This document shows positions 24,921-35,692 of a stretch of 64,000 bases of DNA, one piece after another. This stretch comes from Balanoglossus misakiensis. Its lineage: Eukaryota > Hemichordata. The stretch's first letter is position 1. The number at the start of each line of letters is the position of its first letter. The translations under genes were made by a program, and so were the position numbers. The DNA is taken from contig CM082577.2 of NCBI GenBank assembly GCA_040954595.2, positions 8,122,001-8,186,000 of the forward strand. The letters are read 5' to 3'. The notes beneath the pieces are model-generated. The model saw nothing but the letters and a program-made list of their open reading frames with translations. It ran no database searches and was not told the DNA's origin.

Positions 24921-26075
24921 GTTTTTTTCTCTCTTCCAGACAACATGCAGATGTGTGTTGTGGTCAGGCTAGGTACAGACCCCCTAGAAAAAAAGTCAGC
25001 ATTTCCTTTGTGGTCAGTGTTTGTGTAAGGCATAAGAAAACTATAATCCTTAATTATACAGGGACAAAAGGGTCGAAAGGTCATGTACAGAATATGATAG
25101 GGTTTCCTTTTTTGTCGTCTTTCTGGTCAAATTCGGGGGGTGAACCATTAGATGTCAGGGGAGTGATTGGAGAAAAAAATTGATCCAGAAGCAAACCATT
25201 TCATGGGTTTTTATGATTGCAGATATTTTCAATCATTTCTCTGCACATGTCAAGTGTGGCTTCAACCGCACCTTGGAAGCAACCATGGAGGTCATGGAAC
25301 CAACTGATGAGAAGAAATTAATCAGTAGATTATTGTAGACAATCTGTTGGCATTTACCTTTTATTTCGGAGGTGTGGACCTCACCTTTCTGTAACACTTG
25401 TCAGAAATACATGTATATAGATCCATCAAATATGTATCACCTGCAAAAAAATAAAAACTGATATGCTATATAACGTGGCAAACCTCCCTACAAGCCTAAA
25501 ATACTGTAAAACACTTTATTTTCTCGAGCAATAAATTTTCGCGAAATACGCGAGAGCCAAAATAGCATGAAAATTATAAAAAGTTGCGTAAATTTATTTG
25601 AAGATAATGATGCTCTGAATGAAATAAGAGAACACGAAAATTACAACTCGCGAATATAAAGTAGTAACTAAAGGAAAATATCAAGTTGAGACATATCATA
25701 TTATAACTTGTGGTATGAGAACACTGAACTTTTAGGGTAATCTGGCAGTATGTGTATTCAGGTGTTCAGTACATGCATCTCTCCAGATAATAATGCAATT
25801 TAACATGTAACCCCATACAAGACAATTACCAGTACTACAGGAATCCTTCTGATTGAGTAGTCTGGAGAACTGAGCTGATATTACAACTAAGTAATTATCA
25901 GATTTATCTTCATTAAATTGACTTACAAGATTATGATTTAATTGAAGAATTCAAAAAGGACTCCGGATGAGATGTGCTATTATGCATCCAGCAGCTGCTA
26001 AAACATGGTCACTGATGGTTGAACTTGTTCAGTTGCTGAGAAGTTGGAAATGAAAAGCCTCAGGACTGTGTGCTT
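24921..26075. other. Spacer between lectin genes B and C
   Basis: Mostly AT-rich and non-coding. An acceptor-like GATTGCAG near 25211-25218 precedes a plus-strand frame of about 39 codons that ends in TAG at about 25338. I recognise no family for it, and it does not resemble the missing HELQ motifs. Confidence 0.45.
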
Positions 26076-28290
26076 TTAGTTCACTGCCTGTATTTTCATG
26101 GTGACCGATTTCAGGGAATAGAAGGACGACTTCCATTTTGTCCACTGTATTCCGTCGTTTGACCTGGACTCGTACGGTCCACCTTCGTAGTACAGTCCGT
26201 TCAGGTTGCACTGCTGACAGTTGTCGAACCACCAAGCGCTAACCGTCAGATGTGCGCAGTTACTCTGTCCGTTTTTGTCGTTGTCCCTGTCTTTGGTGGT
26301 GAATTTCACGTTGTGATGGTAGGACAGGGCGTCTCCCGCATCGCCGGAATATTCGCCGACGTGGAGTCTGTACTTCTCGCTCTCGCTGCCGACCCAGAAG
26401 CGGTCGTAGTCGGCGTGCCGCGTCTCGTTTCTCCAGTCCTCCAGCTCGATCCTCAGCCTGTAGTGGCCCTGACCGGCGAGGTAGTAGATGTTGTCGTTTC
26501 CCAGCCAGTATTCGCCGCTGCGGTCGCCGAATCCTTCCTTGTAGGCGGACCAGTCCTTGAAGAAGTTGACGGATCCGTCGATGCGTCGCTGAATCACCGT
26601 CCAGGCGTCGGAGCCGTCGACCTGGCAGTGTGCGTAGAACGACCGTGGACTGTCCCAGGGTTTGAGTGCGTACACACCGCTGGTCATCCCAGGATTGGAT
26701 TGGTAGACTTTACCACAGTCTGAAATATATAATGTTTTGCTCTTTTTTAAAAATCTCCAACTAAGGCTGCATTCACAAACACCTCTGGAGGGGGGGGGGC
26801 GGGAGAATTCAAATTTTTTTACCGCTAATTTTCACATGCCCCCCTTCCGAACTGCCAATATTTTCAAATCCCCCCCTTCCGAACTGCCAAAATTTTGAAA
26901 TCCCCCCCCCATTTTCTTTCACTGAGCAAAACACATCACCTATCTATCTTGTAAAAAGAAAAACAGCGCTCCCATGAAAAGAATTTGAAACTGATGTTTT
27001 CCCTCATCAGTGGGTATTAAAACTGAACATTGTTTTTATTTTTTAAGTACATATATTTGTATTCTGTGTTGGGAGACATTGTAAACCGAGAATTGAAGGG
27101 GGTGGGTTTGGGAGGGGGTGTCCCCCTCCCACGTAAGAAAATTTTCTAAAATACAGAGCTCAAAGCTGCATTTTAATGAACCCGGCAAAAGCAAATTAAC
27201 TCAACTACCGGTATGTTGGGGAGGACAAATTTAACCGTCGCTGCTCAAAGTTATCATGGGGTGGGGGCAAGTCCCCTGACCTGGGATACTAGATAAACCA
27301 GTCAATGATTGAAAGGTGTTGATGAATGGAGGGGGTGGGTGTGGGAGGGGGTGTCCCCCTCCCACATTAGAAAATTTTGTAAAATAAAGGGCGCGAAACT
27401 GCATTTTTGTGGACTCAAAATAAATATTTAGTCGTTAAAGTTTTCAAGTCCCCCCCTTTCAGTCCCTAAATTATTTCAAATCCCCCCCCTTACATACCCT
27501 CAATTTTTTCAAATCCCCCCCCTCAATTCTCCCGCCCCCCCCTCCAGAGGTGTTTGTGAATGCAGCCTAACAAGTTTGTGCCCTGAGTACAATTAATCAG
27601 AAATGTTTGCATGAACAAGAACATTTCATGTTTGGAAGTTCTAAGTCTAGAATGCAGAAAAATTAGACAAGCCTTATCTAAAACAATGTGAGAATAAAAA
27701 AAAAAAAAAAACCCTTTTGGCCTTAATTTTGCAGGTTTTTACCCTTCTCTACAATAGTTCAGTCCAACTCACCCCTGTTGTTATAAATCATACCCTCAAC
27801 CTTTGGCCAGTGTAGAAATAATTAACCCAGAAATCAAAATTCTCTAATCTGGCCCTTTTTGAGAGAAAAAACTGCGTAATCTACTAGTGACTGGATTATG
27901 AGACTGATGATAGAGAGACAAAGCTAGGCCTATACCCCTGTATGACTTTGGAGTTCTTGACGTCCCGCGGTCTTGATCTTGCACCACCAGCGCCAGCGAG
28001 ACAGACTGCAGGTCCGTGTAGAGATCCTCTATCTGCCGTGTGAGCTGCATCCTGAGCGTTGCGACCTCGGCAGTCAGCTCGTCCACTCTCCGCTCCAGGT
28101 CGTCGTAGGCCGAGCAGCTCTGCGGTATGGTTATGGTGTACGTGCACAGCCCCTGGCTGGCTTGGCGGTCAACATCCAGTTGACCGCTGATGAAGTGGTC
28201 GGTTATTGGCGTCACAGTGACGTCTTCCTCGCCGCCGGCCAGGATGAAGAACAGGAGGAGGAAGGGCAGCTGTAGTCTCATGGTCTTCAT
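26076..28290 (-). CDS. Secreted fibrinogen-domain lectin C
   Basis: Two exons on the minus strand: 28290-27936 and 26719-26076, phase-1 intron, 332 residues. ATG at 28290 (MKTMRLQLPFLLLFFILAGG) gives a strong signal peptide; an ATG three codons on is an alternative start. The stalk has a clear coiled coil (YDDLERRVDELTAEVATLRM). The domain exon begins DCGKVYQSNPG and contains AWTVIQRRIDGSVNFFKDW, EYWLGNDNIYYLAGQ, TTKDRDNDKNGQSNCAHL, AWWFDNCQQCNLNGLYY and VTMKIQAVN. An extra cysteine (NCQQC) and the replacement of the usual WWYKNC by WWFDNC set it apart from A and B. An 803-bp transposon sits in the intron. It is likely a Ca2+-dependent sugar-binding secreted lectin by family. Confidence 0.9.
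26765..27567. mobile_element. 803-bp terminal-inverted-repeat transposon with TAA target duplication
   Basis: Nearly perfect inverted ends of about 45 bases start GGCTGCATTCACAAACACCT (left) and finish AGGTGTTTGTGAATGCAGCC (right). The trinucleotide TAA flanks both sides (26762-26764 and 27568-27570). Three-base TAA/TTA duplications are typical of PIF/Harbinger elements. The interior holds C-runs, G-runs and two related copies of a block of about 90 bases (near 27095 and 27330). It has no transposase ORF, so it is non-autonomous. Confidence 0.85.
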
Positions 28291-28870
28291 TTCAAATATA
28301 TGCACACAGGCCAACGCGCCTCACAAGTGCATTCTACCACAGTGGTTGTGTGGTACTACTATCAGTACTGCATGCACAGCAGGTATAGGGCCACTGATCA
28401 CAAAAAACAAACTTGTGATATAACACAGCTTTATACTGACAACATATCAGTTTCTTTAAGTACGTGTACATGTATGAATGTGAGGGTCTCTCCAGTTAAG
28501 TATTGGGGAGGGGGATAAAAGGGAGCATACTAGTACTCTAATACATTGTATAAGGGCTGATCCACTCAACTAAGGAGGGGGTGCACAAAAAGATATTATG
28601 AATAAAAAAATAAGATTATGATAAAAAACTAAAGTTAACATTTTTGTCTTTGATCTCTGTGTCTGAGGTCAGCTGTTGACAAGGTCAATGTCATGGCAGC
28701 ACAGCTCACCAAGGTCAAATCTTGGTTGTTGGTGGTGGTTTCAGCTTGCACATCTAGTATTCAGTTCAGTTCAGGAGAAAAAAAACAATTTGAAGATTAT
28801 AAACAAATCTGAAGAATTGATAATCCTGATATGTTAACATGAGTTTTCCTGTGCATTGTTCCTGTGGCAG
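28291..28870. other. Spacer between lectin C and the second HELQ block
   Basis: Contains the presumed lectin C promoter. No coding segment was recognised, and no motif V or VI helicase exon was seen. Confidence 0.5.
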
Positions 28871-31800
28871 GTCCTTGAAATACTGAGCAATCCCATTGAG
28901 AATTGTCGAAGTAGTTTACTGTACGAAGATGGCAAAGGAATGCGAAGCTTGGTTCTCTCCATCACTGCACTTCAGGTAAAAATAATCGTTCTTTCGTCAT
29001 ACATGTAGCGCCCTGCCCCCCTCAGCCACTTTCCAATTCCATGGTAAAATGTCTTTGTTATGTATATAAATACATCATTGAATGTCGTCAAAGACAGCTG
29101 TCATTTCTCCTTGGTACAACAACCTATCATAGTAATGACTGCATTGGTGTCATCAACCGGCCCCTTCTCATTCATAAAATCCTAAATCAAAAACTTTGAT
29201 AGAAACTTCTCAGTGTTTAGTTCCCAGATTACATGGTTATTGAATGCAACTTTTGTATACTTCTGAAAAATCCTGGAATATAAACCACTGCTGTATCGGA
29301 ATTGCTCAGGGAATTTACTGGAAGAAATACCTTCAGAAAATTGAGTTTAATAATCACACTTAATTAAATGTAATTCACTGAATCAGAAATCATGTTACTG
29401 TGAAACGTATAAAGCTGTATTATACTGTGAAAATATTCAGTAATACTGTATTCAGCATACAGTCAGTACCAGGAAATAACATTTTTACCACAAATGCAAG
29501 AAACAACTGGAGAATCATTGAATTGTTGATTATCCCCATTCATAGTTATTCTCCCTCCCCTGTCTCTCCCCCCCCCCCCTGCCCCTCATCTCTCTCTCAC
29601 ACACACACACATTCACATCTTCAGCTCACACACAGTCGGGAGGAAGTCTTAAACTTTATGAAACACACACTATGTCAAATACAAAGCCTTGCAAATGACG
29701 AGGCTGACATCGGCATGCAAGCCACAGACGCCATCTCGCAACTGACCAAGCTGGGACTTGTGAAAGAAAAACCGAGAAAGGATTCGCCAAGTAACAAAAT
29801 ACTTGAAACGACTAAACTTGGACATGCAGCTTTCAAAGGTAATTCTGCTCGGCACTCTGCCTTCTAGAACTTCTCTTTCTGATTTCTGATTCTAAGACGT
29901 CAAAATGACTGGTACAGCATTAGGACAGGTTCCCCCTGGACATTCCCACTAATCAGTCAGTGCTAATGTTATTGTGAAAGGACAGGGTTTAAGGGTGCAT
30001 GTCCTGTGGGTAGATGCCCAGGGGGTAACTGCCCTATCCAAACAAAAATGCAAATGGATGTATACACTTTCACTAAGCTTTGAATACAACACTGAAAATT
30101 CAATGTTACTAATACGTCTGATTCAAATGACCTGACCTGAAAATGTGTCCGATTCACACAGGTTCCCTGGACATCGATGCTTGTCCATCGATTTATCAAG
30201 ATTTACAGAGGGCAGCTGAGAACGGTCTGGTGGTCACCAACACTCTACATCTCTTGTTTCTGGTCACACCGCGTGACATGGACGCACATATCAAGATTGA
30301 TTGGATGTACTATTATAATGAAGTAAGGAAAAAGATATATTTCCATTCCCAGAGTTTGATTTTTATTAGCCTTTATTTTATTCAATGCCTGCTATACTAG
30401 TGCACCTTGTGTTAATTGACTGTGCTTGTGTACATGCACAGAGATATGTTATTACCTTTGTCGGATTGAAGTGTGTGAAATGCTTCATTTTGAGTGTTTA
30501 TTAAATCTCTGTGTAGATATACGGGAACAACATAAATAAAAAATAATTGACTATTGAAATTTTCCATAAAACAGCATACCTGCAAAGTTTGGGTTTTTGC
30601 ACTTGAGGGCATGTTTTTGTTGGTCAAGACTGATCATGTTTGCCTGTACAATGAATTACTGAGCTCTTTTCCAATTTTGCAGTATTTAGGACTTGGTGAA
30701 GCTGAGATGGCAACAGCTGGTGTGATTGGTGTCACTGAAAGCTACCTGGTCAGGAAAGCTGCTGGTTATTGTGTCAGACAGGTGTGTGTTGGTTAAATTC
30801 TAGTTGGACATTAATCGATACAGCTCAGAGCTGTCGCCCTGGCAACACATCAATCAATCAGTCGAGTTTTCAATCACGTCAATCGAATAGACAAATCACA
30901 CTGTAGTGTAGAATTGGTTGTGTCATCACGAAATCTATTCTTTTGTTTTTCAGGGTACAACCGACCCAGTCATGATTGAGAGGTTCTACTTGACCTTGAT
31001 GTTGTGGTTAGTGTTGAAAGAACACAGTATCTGGTCGGTGGCCGAGATATTTCAAGTGCCGAGGGGATTCATTCAGAGCCTCTTCTCATCTGCAGCCACC
31101 TTCGCAGCAAGTCTTCAGAGATTTACTGAAGTATGTGACCCAGTTCGTCTGTGTGCGGTGTCACAAAAAGCCTCGCAAATGAGTTTGGTTTAAGCAAAAG
31201 CATGGGACTTTTTACTTTTTGGGATATAAAGTGGTAGAGTTAACACAAAAGAGAGTGAACCAATGTCAGACAGTTTTCCAGGGTTGAAATCCCCTCAAAA
31301 AATCAAGAGTGAATTTTTAGTGCATGTTAATTGACTCATAATGCAGCAACTTGCAAAATATTCCATTGATCACCGGAGTATGTTGTGTATTGTGACTCAG
31401 TCCCCTCTTCTCTCTCTCTCTCTCTCCTCTTACATACCGTATTCAATTCTCTATTCCAAGGAACTGCCGGAGTTCTGGGCCTTTCAACATCTCCTGGGTC
31501 AGATTGTGAAAGAGCTCTCCTATTGTGCTACTGCTGATCTGGTTCCGTTGCTCGAAATTCCCGGAGTCAAACAGGTACTTGATAACATTACCCCATTCCA
31601 TTCTATATGGTTCGCTACTTGCCTGATTTGCGTGCATAAGCATTGCATTGTTTTGAATAAGAGCATCCAGAGATTTTGTATGGACAGGATATAATCAAGG
31701 GTTGGTACACCAAGTAAGGATGTACGATCGATAACATTGAAATTTATTTTAATTGTGGATTTTTGGTTTCTCCTTTGTAGGCATAATAAAAATCTGTCAT

Positions 31801-32316
31801 AAAATGTAGGGGTCACCGCACTTGTTTATGAAACACAAGGCCGTGAATTCAGTCGATAATTGATGAGATGTTCTGTGCTCACTTCCTTAAAGTTCCAATT
31901 CATGTCTCCATTCAAACAGCTTATCATTATTTTCTGTCCATTTTTAGGGTCGGGCAAAGCAACTTTTGAAGGCTGGCTTCAAAACACTTCAGCAGCTGGC
32001 GTACACCACTCCCGAACATTTGGTGGAAACAATTGAACACATGTCACATAAACTGGCCAGACAAATTGTCTCTGCTGCAAAGGTAGGCTTGCGTATAATT
32101 CTCAACAAATATCTTGCCATTCCCAGAGACAGTTGTCATAACATCTGAAAATATAGTGGTCCTCTGCATCAGTCCGTATCAAGTCATGTTTCACAAATGA
32201 CCGGAATCTGTGTGCTTTCCATGATTACACAGATGGAGTTGGAAGAGAGAGCAGAGGCACTCAGGGAACAAGCAGATGAAATGATGGAAAATCAACCGGA
32301 ACAGCTAAAATCATAG
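28871..32316 (+). CDS. HELQ: HELQ DNA helicase, C-terminal part
   Basis: Nine exons continue HELQ: 28871-28975, 29625-29838, 30162-30322, 30683-30781, 30954-31130, 31461-31574, 31948-32082, 32233-32316, all in phase (eight junction-consistent blocks including the last). The first aligns with the vertebrate segment after motif VI (VLEILSNPIENCRSSLLYED against human VLELITKPLENC). The winged-helix segment (ITKLG-like TTKLGHAAFKGS), the ratchet helices (WSVAEIFQVPRGFIQSLFSS) and the helix-hairpin-helix (GRAKQLLKAGFKTLQQLAYT) follow. It stops TAG after EQLKS. Between this block and the first, about 130 residues expected from the family are missing, including the motif V region (AAGVNLPA-like) and the motif VI GRAGR box. 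Whether the locus makes a working helicase therefore cannot be told from this sequence. The count is eight exons. Confidence 0.92.
29588..29612. repeat. TC/AC dinucleotide run beside HELQ exon
   Basis: A short (TC)n-(AC)n run sits just before the acceptor of the exon that begins at 29625. Confidence 0.7.
29919..30039. mobile_element. Small inverted-repeat element (MITE family A, copy 2) in HELQ intron
   Basis: The ends ATTAGGACAGGTTCCCCCTG and CAGGGGGTAACTGCCCTAT are inverted repeats and match the termini of the 18161-18292 element. It is about 120 bases. Confidence 0.7.
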
Positions 32317-33304
32317 GAGAGTGTGGCAAAAAAAGTCAAAATTTGACTTTCTGTAAACAGTGCATTTTTTTCATAAAATGCAGATTACAGATATCCGTAG
32401 AATTTTATTTTGACTTACAGCAATTATGAAGAGTGTATTTATGAATGAAAAAAACTCCATTTTGAAACTTGTGTTGTGATCTGAAAATTATTTGTGACCA
32501 AAGACTTTGGCAGAGTCGTTGTGTGAGGGCGCTTGTCTAGATCTACTCTGGTCAAGATGTTGGATTATGAGCAAATCAAGAGAAGGGTTCTGCAAGCGTG
32601 CCTGTGTCCATAGGTATTGTGAGGCTTATAATGTGAATGATAAATCTAAAATGACAATAGTCAACCAAAGTTAAACTACAGATACTTGCAGTCAACTGAA
32701 CCCCAGGTTGTCTTTCACAATGCAATGTCATTTTCAGGATGTCACTCGTTTTTACAATAACAAAGATATTACATGAAAGTAACTGAATGAGCTCGAGATT
32801 GTGGTGATGGGAACTTCTTTGTTTCCTTTTTCACTGTGCACCAGACTCTTTCATCTGAAAAACAAAAAAAAGTTGATTTGACGGTTACTATTTTCACAAT
32901 TTTACACTTCTTTCCCCAGTTCTCGACTAAATTCAACTACTGTCACTTTAATATCACTACATCGTGTCGGTCGCATCACATACAAAAATGTACATACCTA
33001 ACAGGGATAGTGTTTTCTTAAAGTATATTACCTTGTAACGAGTGTGTAAGCGCCAAGGATGATGTCATACCCCTGCGGCCATGTTTTCGATCAAGGTTGC
33101 ATTTGGATTTGGTTCGATTTTTGGATGTTTTCGCAGCCCGTCAAGTTCAAATCTGTGTGTCAAGACATGTACGTAAGAAATGATGTGTAGCAATCGTCGT
33201 GGTTTTCTCCCCCACACTTGGCCTATACCTGTACGTGTACAATCATATTTTCAGCTGAAAATGACTATAAATACATGTAGAAGGTTGTTTTCTTAAAAAA
33301 TAAT
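32317..33304. other. Convergent 3' UTR region between HELQ and the ZAD/coiled-coil gene
   Basis: AT-rich. On the minus strand an acceptor-like site at about 32856 (TTTTTCAG then ATGAAAGAG) could begin a small alternative last exon of the ZAD gene encoding MKESGAQ and a stop. No other coding signal is visible. Confidence 0.4.
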
Positions 33305-35692
33305 TTACAAATATATTAGGTATAATTGCAAACCCACTTGCCCATTTTCAACTGTCTCCATAAGTGCCCTATATTTACAAATTTCTTTATCAAGCGACAG
33401 AAAATCGAGAAAAGTGTAGCCGTTCTCCAATGATTCTGACTTGTATTCTTCCTCCAACTCGGTCACTGCAAGTTCTTTTCCCATCATGAATGGTGAGCTT
33501 TTCTCCAAGTCTTCAGCCAGTCTGTCTCTTTCGTCTTTTACGGTCTGGTACCTTTCTTCCACAATGCATATCTGAAATGTTACGGGAAGATAAACAGTTA
33601 CAAATGGAGGAATAAGGTGAAAGTGTTATTTTACTAATCTGTCTCAGTGGATAGCAGGTTTTTTACCTTACCAATCTGTCCAATATTTCACCGGCCCACA
33701 ATGATATTAACTGAAGGCTCCCTGTCCGTGCTAAATTTATTGTATAGTTGGCCGCTGAGGGCGCTTGTCAAATAAATCAGTCTCACCTGTCTTTTCATGT
33801 TATTACATTGTTCTTCTAATTCATCAATTTTAAGATTGCAGAGACGCACTTCATGTTCAGCAGTGTTTGCTTTTGCTTGTTGTTCTTCAAGGAGATGTTG
33901 TAGCTTTGACATCTACAAAGAAATGACTGTATAGTGATTGCAGTGCAAGATAATAGGTCTCATTACTATTTTTCATTCCGGGAAGTGTACCAAAATCAAT
34001 CAAATTTGCACTGACTTGCAAGTTGCAGACTTTGCCCGATCAAACGACTTCTTTCCACTTGCCCACATAGAGTTTAGTGTTTTAATCAGCATACGATTGC
34101 GCAGACTCAAGACAAACATTTCAATGTCTGAAATTCCATGATTGGTGGTATTTGCATAAGCATGCATTAAAACTTACTTCACCCTTATAGCTTTTCATGA
34201 CGTCATCACTTTGGCTCTGCTGCTGTTTGCGATACTCGTCCCACTTCTTCAGAAGCTGTGTCAGTCTCTCCTTCATCTCCACGTTTTCAATGACGCCATC
34301 ATTTATACATGTGTGTGTCGAGAGTTTGCGAGTGTCCTCCCGCGGCGTTGAGGGCCTACTCTTTCGCGATGTTGATGGCTGGCTTTTCTGTTGATCTGAA
34401 TGCTTTGAGTCCTTCAAGGGAAAATGAAATATTAAATTCCTTTCAGATAAATGTGTAAGGGCGTCGCAACAGGCCTAAAAGACTAGAGTTACGATGGGAA
34501 TACATTTCCATTGGCATGAGATTTTCGCTGGCACATACTTAATCTCCAAACAGACTTTCGTATCCCAGTATCCTGTATAATTAGTTTATTTTTAAAAAAG
34601 AAAATCGTTAAATCCAATGAAATGGTTCGCTTCCCACTGCTGTTAGCGGATCTACATATAAAAATTGCTACCATAAGACGACATTTCATGAATGACCATA
34701 CAGTTGTCTGTATATCTCAATGACGAACTGACCTTTAGCGTTATGATCTTATCATTGACACCGGCCTGCTTCTTCACATCGTCCTTCACGGGTCCTTTAC
34801 GTCTTTTCCGCCTTGGCTTTCTTCCAATTTTGTGTTTTTCTTGCGATGGTGTTGTTTCTGGGGGAGGTGGCGGAGGGGGAGGCGGGGGAAGTGGAGGCAA
34901 CTCCTTGAAACTCTCCAAAGGCTCTAGGATAAACCTTCGCTTCGTTCGGCTGAATATGTACCTGCGTTTTTTGTATTCATTGAATACATTGTCCTCCCAC
35001 TTTTCAACCGTTTTCATGGCGTCTTCAACGCGAGGGATTGTCCGATAGCACATCACGCACACGCGATCGTCCCTATCCTTGGAGAGCGGTAACAGTTCGA
35101 ACCCGAGTATCGCCTGGATTCGGAGATACAACGACTTGCCGTCTTTTTTAACTTTAAAGAAAGGGTACGACGTCATTCGGCCAGCTCCCTTTCCTCGGGC
35201 ACTGCTGGCAACCATGATACCACACAGCCGACAGTGTTCATCTGGGGAAAAACAGACGATTATTTTATAGTCCTAAAATTCGAAACGTTTCTTTAGAGTC
35301 CCAGAGAGGAGAATTTTCTATGCGATTGACAATCGTCGCTTCATGAGAGTCGCGGTGACGGAAAACAACGGCCACATTACATTGAAAAGGCAAATTGTAA
35401 GCAAAAAGTAAAATGCCAAGTACAAATGTATAATTATGTCATTGCCATTGTCAACAAATGGAAGTCAATTACATTACAAATGCCGTACCAACATCCAACA
35501 CGTCCAATGTGAATGTCGTATAAAAAGTTGAGTGTAATTCCCATCTGAATTTGCTGGCATTTGTGCCCCCTAGAGTCCCCGTGAAGGTCATATTTTATCA
35601 AACTAATAAGTATTCTGTGTACCTTCTGTGGCTCTTTCCTTGGGAGAACCTGGAACCGGAAGCGATTCGCGGAAGGCCGGTCCGGTCCGCAT
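33305..35692 (-). CDS. ZAD-like zinc-finger and coiled-coil protein
   Basis: Five minus-strand exons fit in phase: 35692-35623, 35241-34733, 34411-34178, 33912-33787, 33571-33305; 401 residues. Near the N-terminus is a pattern typical of the ZAD zinc-binding domain: EHCRLCG, then LYLRIQAILGFELLPLS, then DRVCVMCYRTI, with CxxC pairs about 50 residues apart. Next come a basic stretch (RRYIFSRTKRRF), a proline run (about eleven Pro) and a Lys/Arg-rich segment (KIGRKPRRKRRKG) that may be a nuclear signal. The C-terminal half is coiled coil (MKERLTQLLKKWDEYRKQQQ; LQHLLEEQQAKANTAEHEV). The last exon contains FLDFLSLDKEICKYRALMET, which resembles the end-of-rod motif of intermediate filaments. There are no C2H2 fingers. 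The final few residues are uncertain because a GTGGGT donor could divert the end to another exon. Function is unknown. Confidence 0.7.

Noticed and set aside
25219-25338. Acceptor-preceded frame of about 39 codons, possibly a missing HELQ exon
   Set aside because: It ends in a stop and lacks motif V or VI. It may be a chance frame or an exon fragment of an unknown gene.
27720-27810. Another family B repeat copy
   Set aside because: Only the stretch around AGTTCAGTCCAACTCACCCC resembles the element; the ends are not recognisable.
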